From positions 186,001 to 250,000 of the forward strand of contig PUQB01000329.1 in the NCBI GenBank assembly GCA_003024785.1: DNA of 64,000 bases, read 5' to 3'. The notes under the pieces were generated by a model. The model searched no databases. It worked only from the letters and a program-made list of their open reading frames with translations, and had not been told where the DNA came from. The DNA is from Selaginella tamariscina. Lineage: Eukaryota > Streptophyta > Lycopodiopsida > Selaginellales > Selaginellaceae. Positions 43,871 to 57,187 of this stretch are shown here, one piece after another (the stretch's first letter is position 1; every line of letters begins with the position of its first letter). The translations under genes were made by a program, and so were the position numbers.

Positions 43871-45530
43871 ATGAAGCGGCAGAGAGCGTATGTCCCTGAC
43901 GAGGAACACGGAGCGTGTAGGAGGCAAAGGATGGATGAGAATCGAGAAAAGACAGGTAATATTGAGGAAATTTTGGCAATTGAGAAAGAAGACATCCCTA
44001 ATTGGGAGAGAGGATGCAAATGGGAGATGAGTACGACAATTTTAGTGCCGATGAATTATCAGAGAAAGTTCCCAGGAAATTGTGGCAAAGGGAGACATCC
44101 GTAACACTAAAGGAGAACAGAAAGAAACATTGAGAAAGAAGACATCCGTAACTCTAAAGGAGAACAGAAAGAAGACGTTGAGCGGATTACGATAATTTAA
44201 GTGAAGACAGCGATAGAGAACGTATGCAAAGGATGGATGAGAAGGGTCATGAAACAGATGAGTACAATAATTTAAGTGAAGACAGCGACAGAAACGTATG
44301 CAAATGGATGAGAATGGTGATGAAACAGGTGAGACAGAAGGAGAGACAGAAGGAGAGCAGGAAATGGCAGATGAGGACGATAATTTAAGTGAAGACAGTG
44401 AAGAGAATGTAAGCAAAGGATGGATGAGAATGGTGATGAAACAGGTGAGACAGAAGGAGAACAGGAAATGGCAGATGAAGACGATGAGGATGATTTGTAA
44501 TTACTTTCGGCCCAAGTTTAAAAGCAAGGCAGAGGAGAGAGATTTAGGAGAGCTATGTGTGATGTTCGGGAGGAACCTATGGGACCGAGGAGGTAGAGCA
44601 GGAAAAAATCCTTGAGAGGAGGTTCTACAATAGGAGCTCTGTATGTGGTGTTCTGGAGGACTTTGGAGAGGACATTTTAAAGCTTTCAAAGAGGGCAAGA
44701 ACCGTGTGGTGATTGAGGAGGTACTTCTGCCCTGGACACTTGCACTGGCTTAGCTCGCATAGCGCCAACCTACAGGTACGAGCAGATTGCGGTGAACTGG
44801 AGTGAGGTCAGTCGGACACTTACCATTGGGCCGATAGCTGACACAGAGCATATGGACGTTAAGGAGCTGCTGCTTCCGGGAGCGGTAATTTCGGATCTCA
44901 TCCGGAAGAAGATGATCAAGTATTGCCTCAGGATCTTGCAGAACCTGACCTGGCCCATGGCATGCCCTTGTTAATGAGGCCCAACTGGAGTGCACCTTGC
45001 TAGAGGTGGCTGCCAGGCAACCTGCGCAAGGGTAGTAGGAGAGCAAGGTTGCTAGTTACGAGCGGGTGTGCAGACGGTGGCAGCTTGAGCCTGGGAGATG
45101 TAAATGTGAGTTTCATAGATGACTGCCACTGCCATGGCAACGAAGAGCTTCTCAAAGATTTTAGAGCGTGGTCCATCCAGGTTCTTACAGCGTTCGATCC
45201 ACCATTATGTTATGAGCTGAACAAGCTGGACTTTGACACTGAAGACTGTAATGGATTCCGTGCTATGGCTTATCTCCATGTGAGATGGCAGTTGTGGAAG
45301 GCATAGTTCGCCGTGGGGACAAGTCGCTGCAATGCCTGGGGACGTCACAACCGTGCTGTTATCAGTGCTACCAGGTCATCCGCATCCTCAACGAGCATCA
45401 CGGGTATAACACCGAATTAAAGACTGTGGCATGGAGTTGAAATGGGTTCTGGAAGATACCGGACCTGCCCGGATATCAACGGATGTCCTGCATCGACTCC
45501 ACCATGCACTTTCCCGAGCCGTTTCCGACG
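43871..45530 (+). pseudogene. Deaminase-like family, copy 3 (broken)
   Basis: Start at 43871 matches copy 2 and stays open to about 44104 (TGNIEEILAIEKEDIPNWE). It is about 90% or more identical to copy 2 at the DNA level by eye, but has more than a dozen small deletions. At the key motif, CATGTGGAGATGG of copy 2 is CATGTGAGATGG here (about 45280), so the H-x-E frame is lost. The Cys cluster text survives (CGTGCTGTTATCAGTGC, 45352-45368). Around 44970-45000 copy 3 keeps the frame (NEAQLECTLLEVAAR) that copy 2 loses, so the two copies correct each other. Decay or consensus error cannot be separated here. Confidence 0.7.
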
Positions 45531-46569
45531 CCTTGCAAATCTCTACTGCTTAGATAGTGTGCTACTGCAAATTCAAATGTTATAAAGTAATGTTATCTAC
45601 GCACCAATGTTTGATATCAAATATTAAATTGAATAATATGATGTTATAATTTTATTATATATTATTTTAAACAATAATTTTATTAATGAATTATAATATA
45701 CACACACGCGCGCACAATCTGATTTATATGTTAGATAAATTTTAAATTTATTATAGTTATTTTTATTTTATTAATTTCTAAAATTTTATTATCTTTATTC
45801 ATAATATATTAACTCAGTAAGTTTTTAAAATATTACAAGGGCATATACTGTATCTTGCTAGATCATTAGACATAAATAGTGACCCTTCAGAATATAACCA
45901 ACAGGTTTATAGATATATTTATAGGTTACAGTTAATGTCTTTACATATGTAAAATATGTAAGCCTGTGTATGTAGACTTAAATAAAACATACACACAGAT
46001 AATACAGCAGAATGTAGAGGTTATATTTCACTCATAATATAGAATTATAATGTAATATATATATATAAGTTTAAATTTCATGCCTATTGTTATATCGTGT
46101 GTACACGTGCGGCAAATAGGATATGTAAACTTATATTTGCTTGAGCTTTAAGTACATATATACATACAATTTAAAAATAAAATGTAGTATATTTAATTAA
46201 TTTATAAGTTTTCATAATTATGTTTTTTATAAAGTTAATTTAATAAAACATAAGAAGTAACGTTTCATTAAAGTTAAATTTAAAATAAAGTAGTTTATAT
46301 TTTAATTAAATTTTAATAAATTAAAATTTACGAGTGAAAAAAAGAAATTAGTTACTCGGAAGATCATTAGAGCAGGAAATAATGACCTTTTTAACTACGT
46401 TTAATCCTCAAGCCTTGTTTTTGAATACACAATCCAAGAATCTAACCAACTCCTTTCAACATTCTCCAGTGTGTGGTGTGTAGAGAGAGAAAATGTTTAT
46501 TGTACATCTTATATAGATACATGCATCCATACTATTATTGAAACACAGGCTGGAATATGATTTATAAAC

Positions 46570-49200
46570 TAATGAATTGTAAGGGAGGCCCACGTGAATA
46601 TATTAATTTATAATATATTTTTGCACATACGACATGACAATTTGTATGCTAGTTGTATTCGTATATTCATACATAAATATGTATATATATATATATATGC
46701 ATGGTAAATATATCTATAGGGACATATATTAACTGCATGACGTTTAAGTCAAAGTTCATATATATATAACATATATATTTAAATTATAAGTACACTTTTT
46801 AGATGTTATTTGAATTGATATGCATAATAATCTATATAATGAATTGATACACAGTGACTTACTATATTCTTATAGTCTATATAAACGGTGAATATATTAT
46901 GGAAATAAATTACACATAACTTTATGATTATATTTTAATTCTTATATCCATGATTATATGCTATAATGAGAATGTTTGTAAATATTAATAATGAAAGTTA
47001 GATGGTATAATTATAATAAGTCTAAAAAACAATTAAAAAAGAGGGATGCAAAGGATAGATGAGTTTAAAATATTTTAATAATATATTTATAAAATAATCG
47101 GAGAACTCTTAAAAAGTTGGTTATTTAATGATCACATTATATTTATCATCAACATTTATAATCGTTTAAAAAAATACACCTGTATATAAATATGTTCTAT
47201 ATTCATGCCTATATGACTTTTGATTTTCAGCAAATGTGTACAATACAAATATACATTATATATATCTGTGCTTGGGCATATGCGTGTACATATTGGTAAT
47301 TTGATTTAATAATTAAATTAGAATGTACTTAGTATTTGACAAACGAATACCTATAGCTTCCGGTTTTACCGTGTTTAGAACTAAGTCTGACTTATATATT
47401 CACCTATTAATTGAATCGTTTATAAATGCTAAGCTTTTCTTTGTAACTTGATAATATATTATTTTTTAATTATATATTTATCTAAATGAAATTAAATATG
47501 AAGCCATATTTTAAATTAATAGTGGTATTCTCAATTTTATCAAATCAAAAGTGAAAGATTTTAAACGCAATATTAATGATATAAATAATAAAAAATTTAC
47601 TGGAAAAAAGAATTATCACACAGATATATATTCTGATGTTGTGTTTTTAATATTAGAATCTTATTTTGCCTACACCTATTAATTACCTTGAGCAAGATGA
47701 ACATGGTTTGACACTTTTTAAGGCATGGATAATTGATTGAGGCACTAAATAAATAGCCATTGTAAGTTTAAATTATTTAATCGATTAAATATTTTTGTGT
47801 TATAAGATCACACGGTCCAATTTAAACAATGCTCCTTTGTTTAATATATAGATACAAACATATACATAGATACACACGTTCCCAATTAGGGATGCCTTTA
47901 GAATCTCCAGTTGTCGAAATTCTCAATATTACCAGTCTTTTAATTTAGTGTCCTCCTAAATTTATATCCCTTTATTTCTTTTATATAACGTGATAGTAGT
48001 GCATAAATATGTAATTAAATTATTTAAATATTATATTCCTTTATGTGCATATAAATTTATTTATTTATTCATATTTTAAGATTTTTTTCAATTTATGTCT
48101 TATTTTCCCCTATTTATTAAATTTAAAATAGTTTAAATTTAAAATAATTCAATACTTTAAATAATTATAAATAATATATTCTTTAAGCTCATGTTTAGTG
48201 AAGAAAGATTTAAGAAATTGAGGAAAGAAATACAATATATACATGTATTAGCTAACCCAAATATATATACGTACATACATACATATATACACACACATTT
48301 ATATAAAAGAATATAATTATTTTCATAATATGTATTGTAGAAGTAAAGTACACTATATGATGAAGAGAATTGTATGCAGATATTTATAAATACATAAAAG
48401 GAATTCATATTATAAATGATAATAAAATGAGATTTTATAATTTAATTAATATATACTAAAATACTGGAACAATTGTATGGCGTCCCATTCATTTTTAAGG
48501 AATTTAATTTTAAATAAGTTTGATTACATATTTACTCATTATGATTTATTTGTTTATTTTATATGACACGTTATTCCTGTAGATGATATATAATCAATTA
48601 TGAAATTAAGCATATTAATATATTATGGATTTAGTAAATGATTTTAAAATTTGAAAGAAAAAGATGCAATCTTAACCATTAATCTCAATTCTTATTTCCT
48701 CACAATTTTTTATTAGTTAAACATTAATTTCAAATACATTTAATTGCATATTATAGAAATACTGGTTTAACACCTAAATGTGAAATAATGGTTCTGTTTG
48801 TATTATTTTATAAGTGATAAACTTAATTGTTTCAGATTTAGAAGTTTCATGTTATTATAATATATTTTAAGAATATATAAATGATTAATGATAAATTTTA
48901 TATTTATAACTGATAAGATTAAATAAAATAAAATTAGGTAATTATAGATACAATGTTGTTTTTTACGTGAAAATGGAATATAAATAATTGCTAATTAATC
49001 TTAAGTTAATTAATTAATTAATTAATTAATTAATATGTAAATTAAGCCTTAAATATTAATTAATTAATAAATTAATCCTTCAATAACCTTACTTAGTAAG
49101 GAATATTTTTAAAATATCTTAGAATATTCATATTATTCTTCGTTTTAAAAATAATTTATAATATTTAAAAAATACTATCAACATAATTACAAATGAAATC
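46570..49200. other. AT-rich DNA, no gene recognised
   Basis: Long AT-rich stretch with short (TA)n tracts (46685, 46760) and a run of TTAA/ATTA units at 49000-49035. An 83-codon minus-strand frame (48408-48157) is low in complexity and rich in Tyr/Ile, as expected of random AT-rich sequence. Nothing else seen. Confidence 0.5.
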
Positions 49201-49209
49201 ATTTCCTTA

Positions 49210-52010
49210 TCAACATGTTAATTTTTTATAAATATCTTCTTCCTAACCATACAAAGAAATCTCCTCATTTTGTCTAAATCATCACTCTCCAGATTAATCA
49301 AATCATTTTGGTCAATATTTAATGTTGTTGCCACACATAACACTCTTACGAATGCAGTTAGGAGTTGCATCCTTGTTAATACATAAGATGTGATAAAGAC
49401 GAGGTCTACATAAAGACTCATTTAAACAATGATGTTCCTTAAGAATAATATTGTAAAGCGCCCGGTTGCTATCTTTCATTTTATAAAACTCAAAATCACG
49501 AGAAAGAAAAGCGTCAGGAAATGTTTAATATGGATATTGTTCACAAAAGTTTTCGAGATTCTTCTTTTTGAGGCACGTATCCAGTAATTCACTAGCTCAT
49601 CTATGATATTGGTATCAGAATATGGGTCGAAAGTGATTGGATGAATACAAACAATGTTTTGGTTAAGCATAACCTTTTGAGGAGTCGTCTACCACTAAGA
49701 TATGTGCGTTCTTCATTATCCTTAATTGATTGATCTCCCCAGGAAGCCAATAATATTCATTCTTAAGTAGGCTTACTTTCCTTTCTTATATTGTGAAATT
49801 CGAGAGGTTTATAATACATTCGCTGGTCAAAAATTCAATCTTTACGAATCACCTCTTCTACAACTACAATGTTTTTAAGCAATTCAGCATCGGTGTCAAG
49901 TTGTGAATCTGCATGCATGACCAAATCCCCACAAGTGCACCCATCTCCTTAAGCTTTTGAAAGAAACGGTTCAACCATGGACGAAAAATTATCATATCAA
50001 AATTTACCATGACAAAGAATGAATCTCCTTATTTAATTCTTTTTTTTCTATCCTCGGCCTTTGTCAATGAAGCAGAACACCATTAACATTTAACAACACA
50101 ATATGGCCATGAGTAACATGGGGGTAGTGTTGCCTCTTGAATGCTTTGTAACTCACTTGTTTGCTCCCTTTCACATTATCTGTTGACATTATATCGTTGC
50201 CTATTCCTTTATCATTTAATTGTATATCATCCTTACAAAATTAAATATACAGGCGCTGAAGAAAGTGATTTAAGAATTGAAGGCAATAGAAAAGTAATGA
50301 AAAAACTGAAGTGGTCCACATGGTAACGATGTTTTGAGCTGCATTATTATCCATTTCCTGCAGAACTCTATCATTTTGACATGTGGCACAAGAAATTTTT
50401 GCCAAACCCCTCTCTTACCTCGTGGCAATGCTAAAATCCATGTTCTCAACTATTTCATTACATCTGCAAAATGATACTGACCTTATAATATCAAGGTAAT
50501 TATTTATATTTTCTGTACAAATATAAACGAATATACAAAATGCCTTATGTTACACTCATTTACAACTATTCGTCACTTTAAGAACTTATTAACAATTCTT
50601 CTTCACTATTACCTTCTGAGTGAGGCGAAGAAGGTTTAAGCCACTGTGAGATGGTTTATCTTTCGTATCTTTTTATTGATGTTTCCATGGGTGGAGTGTG
50701 TGAATGTTCTGTACTCCTTGAGATAACTTCCATCTAATATCTGATTAAAGTTCGTCCTCAGACTCCGACATTGAACCAGATTTATCTTCAGAGCTATTGT
50801 ACTTCTCGGGAAGGAACTTTCCCAAATACTCCTGTATGGGTTTGTTGGGGTAGTCGTCCATCTTGAAGGTTTACCTTCGGGATACATGTGTGTTTGCCGT
50901 TGAAAAGGATAAGACCAAATAATTTAAACTCCAAATGACTGGCCAGGCATCTGTTTACACTCCAACGGGCCTAAACCTCCATCCGATACACCGTAGCTGA
51001 AAAGGACGTATTCGGTAATGTACATTATCCAAACATCACAAGCAACACGGAGCATCGTCAATTTGATCAGGGGTCCTCACAGTGATGCATGGGTTTTTTA
51101 TTACTGCACTAGGGTGGCGCATTCCTAACAACCAAAGTGAACAACCATATAACACTTAGGATCAGCATCATTCATATAAAATCCTATCCAATGATGTTTA
51201 TTCTTCTTAACGAAGGCGAAGGCAAAAGTATCGGTGACATGAGCAAGAATCAAGAAATAAATACCTGAAAACATAGGTATCAGTGAAGAGTGTAAGCATG
51301 AATTCAATAATAAATACCTTCTTTGTACATGCTTGCACAGCTAAGTTTCTCCACTAAATCCTCTAGTGTCTTATCTGTTGAAGGATTTTTTAACAACCCG
51401 TCGATCCATCACGAACAATTGAAACGGTTTCCTACAAGTAGTGATGTTACCCCATAAAGTCCTGAATCCAACAAAAACATCTATAGGGCTTATAGTGATT
51501 CGTAACATCCTTTTTATAAGGTTCAACTGGTTCTCTGCTGAAGGACTGCCATAAGAGAGGCGTCATCGCAATGTTCTCCTTTTTGGCGTTGGCGTGCAAT
51601 AGATTCTTGCCCAGATCTTCCAATTGATTCACCTATTCGACAAGCATCATCGTTTGTCACATGCAAATATTACTAACCTCTTCGTATGTTGAGCCAAGGT
51701 TCAACCCAGTTGTGACAGTGTATTCCTAACCACACCTTGAAGTGCCTGACCATCTTCAACTCCATTGCCTTGACATGAAAGAGAGGTGGGGCTACTGTTG
51801 TAATATGTAATTTGCCATCAATCACCAAATCAGCCAAGACTTCCATCTTTTCCATCGTTTTCTATTTAAAAGCTTCAACCATGTGAGCTTAAAATCGTTG
51901 TTTACATCTTTTGTAAATTGAACAGACTTAGCCTTCGGCGTCTTACTGGTTTCTTTGCAGACTTCTATGAGGGCTCCCCTTCACTTATCTACTTCTTCTT
52001 CAGTGTTCCT
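49210..52010 (-). pseudogene. Unrecognised coding region, broken, possibly intron-containing
   Basis: Less AT-rich than its flanks. Minus-strand frames give protein-like, varied text: ALIEVCKETSKTPKAK (about 51960), DLVIDGKLHITTVAPPLFHV then WLGIHCHNWVEPWLNIRR (51855-51680, ending at CGAAGAG|GTTAGT, a good 5' splice site). Further ones are NQLEDLGKNLLHANAKKEN (about 51630), FVKKNKHHWIGFYMNDADP (about 51210), RVACDVWIMYITEYVLFSYG (about 51050) and DDYPNKPIQEYLGKFLPEKY (about 50860), followed by an acidic SEDKSGSMSESEDE. A last piece, NIDQNDLINLESDDLDKMRR, lies at about 49310. Frames change between pieces. I know no family with these motifs. It could be one multi-exon gene or a decayed virus- or transposon-derived ORF. 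Confidence 0.4.
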
Positions 52011-53801
52011 TTTAATATTAATTAATTAATTTAAGTTTAGAATATTTATTTTAGAATTATAATTAACTTGAAGGTTATTGATATTTTACACGTTATTTTA
52101 ATATGTATACAGCACAAAAAGTGATTTACATATTATATTGTATATATGTGAGAGCTCGGATGTAATAAAAATTTCTAGATTAGAATAGTAGATGATTAAA
52201 AAGAATCACAAAGACGATGATCTCTTTTAATTTATTATGTTTATAGTTCTTCCTTTGTTTGAATTGTTTTTAAAACTCAACCACCTACTGAATACACGTT
52301 TCATGTTTCAACAAGACTATTCATATATAAATTTATCATTTCCCTACCATTGTTGAAGGTCTCAAGACCTCATATATAAACAAATGTACAGAAGCAACCC
52401 AATAATATGCAAATCGTTTGTTTAAAACAATATTAGATTCACCCATTACATCAAGCAAGCACTAATGCTCCCCTCTCTCTCATATACACAATCAAATGTT
52501 GTGTGTGTGTGTATAGAAAAGCATATACAAAGTAAGTTATTATATATATGTGTGTGTGTGTGTGTGATCTATAATATATTTTATGTATATATGTGTGTGT
52601 ATATATCCTACATTATAAATCATTAAACTTATAAAATTAATTCGTATGTTTTAATTTATATATTAGAAAGAAGACCATTTAAATTGTATCATTTAAACTA
52701 AATTATTTCATTTTAATCTGGCATTTATATCCAGCTAAACTATGGAATGAAAAATATAAAATATGTCAATGTGATTTGTTTTGTTTTTAATAATTTAGCT
52801 TTTTATCGTTCTGGCTTCATGCTTGAATATGCCATAAATCCTGGAATGTTTTCATATGTATATTTATATTTTGAAATTTATTTAAAATATATAATTGTTT
52901 TTGTAGGGAAAGTGGATTATATTCCATTCTAAGCACACAAATTAGCATTCAAGAATATACTAATGTTTTAGTTAATAAAAAAATATACATTAATAATTCA
53001 TATAAATAAACTAATTAAGAAATTAAACTAAATAGTTATGTTATATGTAAGTCTCATCTCTCTTAGAATTTAATATTAATAGCCATTTGAAGGCTTTGCA
53101 TCCCAATAAATTCATTGGCCTTGTTAAATGTTTTTATAATAATAAAAATATATTAATCTTTGCATACAGATCCAACAAAAACATATACAAATGTCATGTT
53201 TGTACATACAATATACACGTATAAATGGTGTCTATCTGATTTTCATATATAAAAAGATAAAGCTATAAAAACACGAAGGTAAATATATATAATTCATTTG
53301 TTAAAATATTTGAAGAACATTATTAGAATCTGTCTCTTGCAAGAAATTTATAAATTTTCTAAATATAGTTTTTAACATATTCAATATATAAAATAATGTT
53401 AAAATATTAATGAACTATTAAACTATATCAAATTTCATATATATACATGTACGGTGTATGGTTTATACATACTCAATCATGCGTCGTCAAAGCCCTCTCT
53501 CACGTAGTAGGATGGATATGTGTACCGATGATCAGATTTCGTTAAAAAAAAGTCACAGGAATACACGTGTGTGAGACAGTGTAAATTAAATTTTAAATGA
53601 AAATTTGACGTGTGCATACGTTTTAACTAGAATCTCATGTAACGCCACACACACACGTGTACATACAGGCATGACTCCGTTCACTAATTTGAATCTTCTT
53701 TAAACTAGTTTATTATGAAACTTCTTATTGTATGTGGCTCCATTAGATTTATTTTATTTTAAATTTTGATATAAGCTGAAAAATATAAATAGTTAAATTA
53801 A

Positions 53802-54297
53802 GGAAAATTACATTTATACCCTAGAAATTTATCATATTTACATGGAAATTTTATTTTTACATATATACCTCTTTAAAAGTTGTAAATTTACATATATAAC
53901 CTTAGAAAACTTTAATCATAATATTTTGACTTTCAAAATAATAATATTAACTAAAAATGTATTTTCAATTCATAATATATTGCAAATGAAATAATTGAAG
54001 TTTATTAAGTATTAAATATTAAAAATTATCATAGTAAAAAATAGAATATTTTTAAAAATAATTATATTATATTGTGTTAGATATGTTTAATAGGTTGTAT
54101 TTTCGACTTAAATATAATAAAATATAAATTAATTATAAATTTTTATTGATTTTTTAAAAATGTTTTTTAATTTTTCATTTTGAAAATTTATAAAATTTAA
54201 AATTGAAGTTTCAAGGGTATATATATAAATATAAAACTTCTAGGAGGTATATATCTATAAATATGATAAATTTCAAGAGTATAAATGTAATTTTCTC
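53802..54297. mobile_element. MULE-like MITE with 9-bp target duplication and an empty site
   Basis: 496 bp, ends GGAAAATTACATTTATACCC and (inverse) TATAAATGTAATTTTCTC, with terminal inverted repeats of about 100 bp. It is flanked by TTAAATTAA at 53793-53801 and 54298-54306. The right arm of the inverted repeat (complement at about 60425-60455) has the same DNA with a single TTAAATTAA and no element, a clean empty site. A 9-bp duplication with long inverted ends is the Mutator-like pattern. Confidence 0.8.
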
Positions 54298-54415
54298 TTA
54301 AATTAATTAATGATATTAAACCCAATTAAATTTTAAAAGTGATAAATAATATGTTTAAATCGTAAGCTTCAATACCATCTTTTTGGTTTACTTTATAACA
54401 TGCATATAAATTAAA

Positions 54416-54418
<3 letters not shown>

Positions 54419-54467
<49 letters not shown>

Positions 54468-54486
54468 ACACACACACACACACACA
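54419..54486. repeat. (CT)n(CA)n compound microsatellite
   Basis: About 44 bases CT then CA. The right arm of the inverted repeat has only a short GAGAGA at the matching place (60317-60323), so it expanded after the arms parted. Confidence 0.9.
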
Positions 54487-55387
54487 TGTATACACAATTG
54501 GAGACCAATATAACACATGTCACTTTAGATGTGTGTGTCCATCTCTTTCTGTCTCTAATATAGCCAAATTATATATATATTTAGATTTCTAGAGATTTTA
54601 AATTAGTCATAAATATATAAAATTAGTCATATATAAAATCCATATATAAAACTAGTCATAAACATAAGTTAAAGTTTTCAACTTGCATTATAATAAATAT
54701 TATTAAATATGGACATGTTAATATTCAAATTACAACAAAGATGTTTAAAATATTCATTCTTTCCGTACTTAAATTTTAATCATGTTCTAATTTATTTTTT
54801 CTTCTTCTATAAGAATTTCGTCTTCCAATTATTATGTAAATTAACACATTTATATCTTTTATAAGTTCCTTTAACATTCCATATTAACCTATAAAATTAT
54901 TGATTTGATAAATCTTAGTTACTTTTTTAAATTTGTTAAAGAATTATGAAAAATAAAACAATCGAAGTGTTAATCTTAATGATTAAATTGTAAAATTGAT
55001 GTTTCAAATGTTTAAATAGGTAGAAGAGATTATTTTTTAGTTGCATATATATTTAGATTGATCAAAAAAATATGAAAAAATGAAAAATCGAAATGGAAAA
55101 GAATATACTAGAGATCTCTTCTTAATTGCCCATTTTCTTAGATTTTGCAAAAAAAAAAAAAGCATAAATAATACAAAATGACCAATTTTTACAAAAACAG
55201 TTCAAAAATGAAAAATTCTCTTCATCAATTCGCAAATTAAAGAAATAAAAAAGCGCAAAACACTATAATGGTTTTAAATTTTATTTAGTTACTTCTAAGC
55301 ACCAAAGCACAAGGGGTCAAGACAATTAAGTTTTACAATTGTGTTGATATGTTGATATGTTGAAATGTTAATTTAATTAATTATAAA

Positions 55388-56520
55388 TAAAAGAGAAATG
55401 ACATAAGATAAAAGAAAGAAGATCGATAAGCTTATAAAGAGCATGAAGAATAACACATACAAGTAAAAGATTTGAGAAATAATTTTTATAAATTCAACAC
55501 TATCATTAATTGGTTTAAACATGTACAACACAGTGCCTTTTTAACATAAAGAAATGAGGAGACACCTCCGATGCTGAATGTTTATGATAGGTTATCGTCT
55601 GTCTTATGTTCGCATTCGCATGATGTGTATGTTACCATGGAATGAAACTCATCCGAAGGTATTCTTAAATTTCTCTTCAATTTTAAGTGGAAAACAACAA
55701 ATTGCAAGTACATATACGATTTGTTCAAATTCGTGGGTTTGAACAACGGAAGGTCTATACACAAATGGTAGTTACACACTGTCAAGAGGAAATTATGAAA
55801 AGATTTAAACGGGGGATGGTCAAGGGTCATTGACGTTTTAAGGAACAACGTTCTGTACAAATAACTTATATAAGTCGCAAATTAACATTTTGTATCCAAA
55901 CGAAAGAGAAAGATCGCTAGTTTTAAATGTGGAGTTCAAGCTGTATTAAAAATCACATGGTAAAGGGAGGTTACAATGACTTTCCTTCTCAACGGTAATC
56001 TCATCATTTTAAAAAGTACGAATTCTAGATATGAATAGAAAAAAACAGTGAAAAAGTTAATGAAGAATCGCAAACTTTATTAATTGAAAAATTGAATTTC
56101 AAACATTAAAAATCACCGATTACAATTGAGTTCACTATATAATAAAGAAGGCATTCCGTAAGGAAGAAAATAAAGAAAATTGAAAAGATACGGAAACATT
56201 TAGAAATGTATACAATAGAATGGTTAATTAAAAAGGAATGTAAAGATTAAATATTCATGGGAGTGTCCAAACTTTACTACCATTTATGTTGAATTATTAT
56301 AAAAGTTCTCAATAAGAAATACGACTTCAAGATAATGGTAAAAGGCACACATGGGAAGCACTATCACTTGTAAAGGTTACCGCATGTTCTAGAGTTGTAT
56401 ATAACATCTATTTTAAGAGCTCTTGCAAATGATTTAAATAACGCGATTGTTGAAATGGTTAAAAAATAATACATCTTCGTAAATGCGAGTTCCAACTCAA
56501 TTTAAATCCTATTTATATAT
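55388..56520 (+). pseudogene. Deaminase-like family, copy 4 (decayed)
   Basis: Aligns base for base with 9240-10380 (for example CCGATGCTGAATGTTTATGATAGGTT against the copy 1 text at 9409, and AAAGGCACACATGGGAAGCACTA at 56340). The frame has many stops. Differences are largely C to T and G to A: GCGCTATCG of copy 1 is ACACTATCA here, and the codons of C-C-H-L-C now read Y-Y-H-L-C (about 56275). The H-x-E triplet survives as H-L-E (56198-56206). Unlike the other copies, the damage here is by base substitution, so this is a true pseudogene. Confidence 0.8.
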
Positions 56521-57187
56521 TAATAATGATTTACTTGCAAAAAAACACATGTAAATCTCTTTCTATATAGTAGTACTTTGTGCATTCTTATGCATATCAA
56601 TGTATTAATTCCTTTAAAAATTAATAAAGAGATGAGACTTATATATAACATAAATAATTTAGTTTAATTATGTATTAACTATTTTATTAATTATATAAAT
56701 TATTGATGTCATATATTCTTTTTTAACTAAAGTGTATACTTATATACTATTAACTAAAACATGGAATGTGTATAGCTATTTTCATATGTATATCTATATT
56801 TTTGAAATTTATTTAAAATATGTAGTTGTTTTTGTAGGGAAAGTGGATTATATGTCCATTCTAAACACAGTAGGATCCGGCAAATTTAGCATTCAAGAAT
56901 ATAAAGCATGAATGCTAAATTATTAAAAATAAAATAAATCACATTGACATATTTTATATTTTTCATTCCATAGTTTAGCTAGATATACCAGACTAAAATG
57001 AAATAATTTAGTTTAAATGATACAAAATGGTCTCTCTTTCAAATATAAAATTAGAAAACTTAATTTTATAAGTTTAATGATTTATAATGTAGGAATATAT
57101 ATGCACACATATACATATACATAGATATACTATAGATACCCACACACACACACACACATATATATAACTTACTTTGTATATATGCTT

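Larger units (their letters stand above)
41110..46570. repeat. Tandem unit 2
   Basis: Follows unit 1 directly and repeats it in order: AT-rich flank (41110-42221), family A copy 3, spacer, deaminase-like copy 3, AT-rich end. It has no retrotransposon insertion, so it shows roughly what unit 1 looked like before the nest formed. Confidence 0.75.
52030..55330. repeat. Left arm of a large imperfect inverted repeat
   Basis: Matches the complement of 59450-62660. Check pairs: 53160-53290 (ACATATACAAATGTCAT) with 60950-61110; 53680-53750 (AAACTAGTTTATTATGAAAC) with 60540-60600; 54540-54565 with 60230-60260; 55140-55280 with 59490-59640; 52440-52500 (CATCAAGCAAGCACTA) with 61980-62030. It contains a MITE absent from the right arm. 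Confidence 0.75.

Noticed and set aside
49000..49035. Possible CRISPR-like or tandem array (TTAA/ATTA units)
   Set aside because: A simple 4-bp repeat without spacers in a eukaryotic genome.
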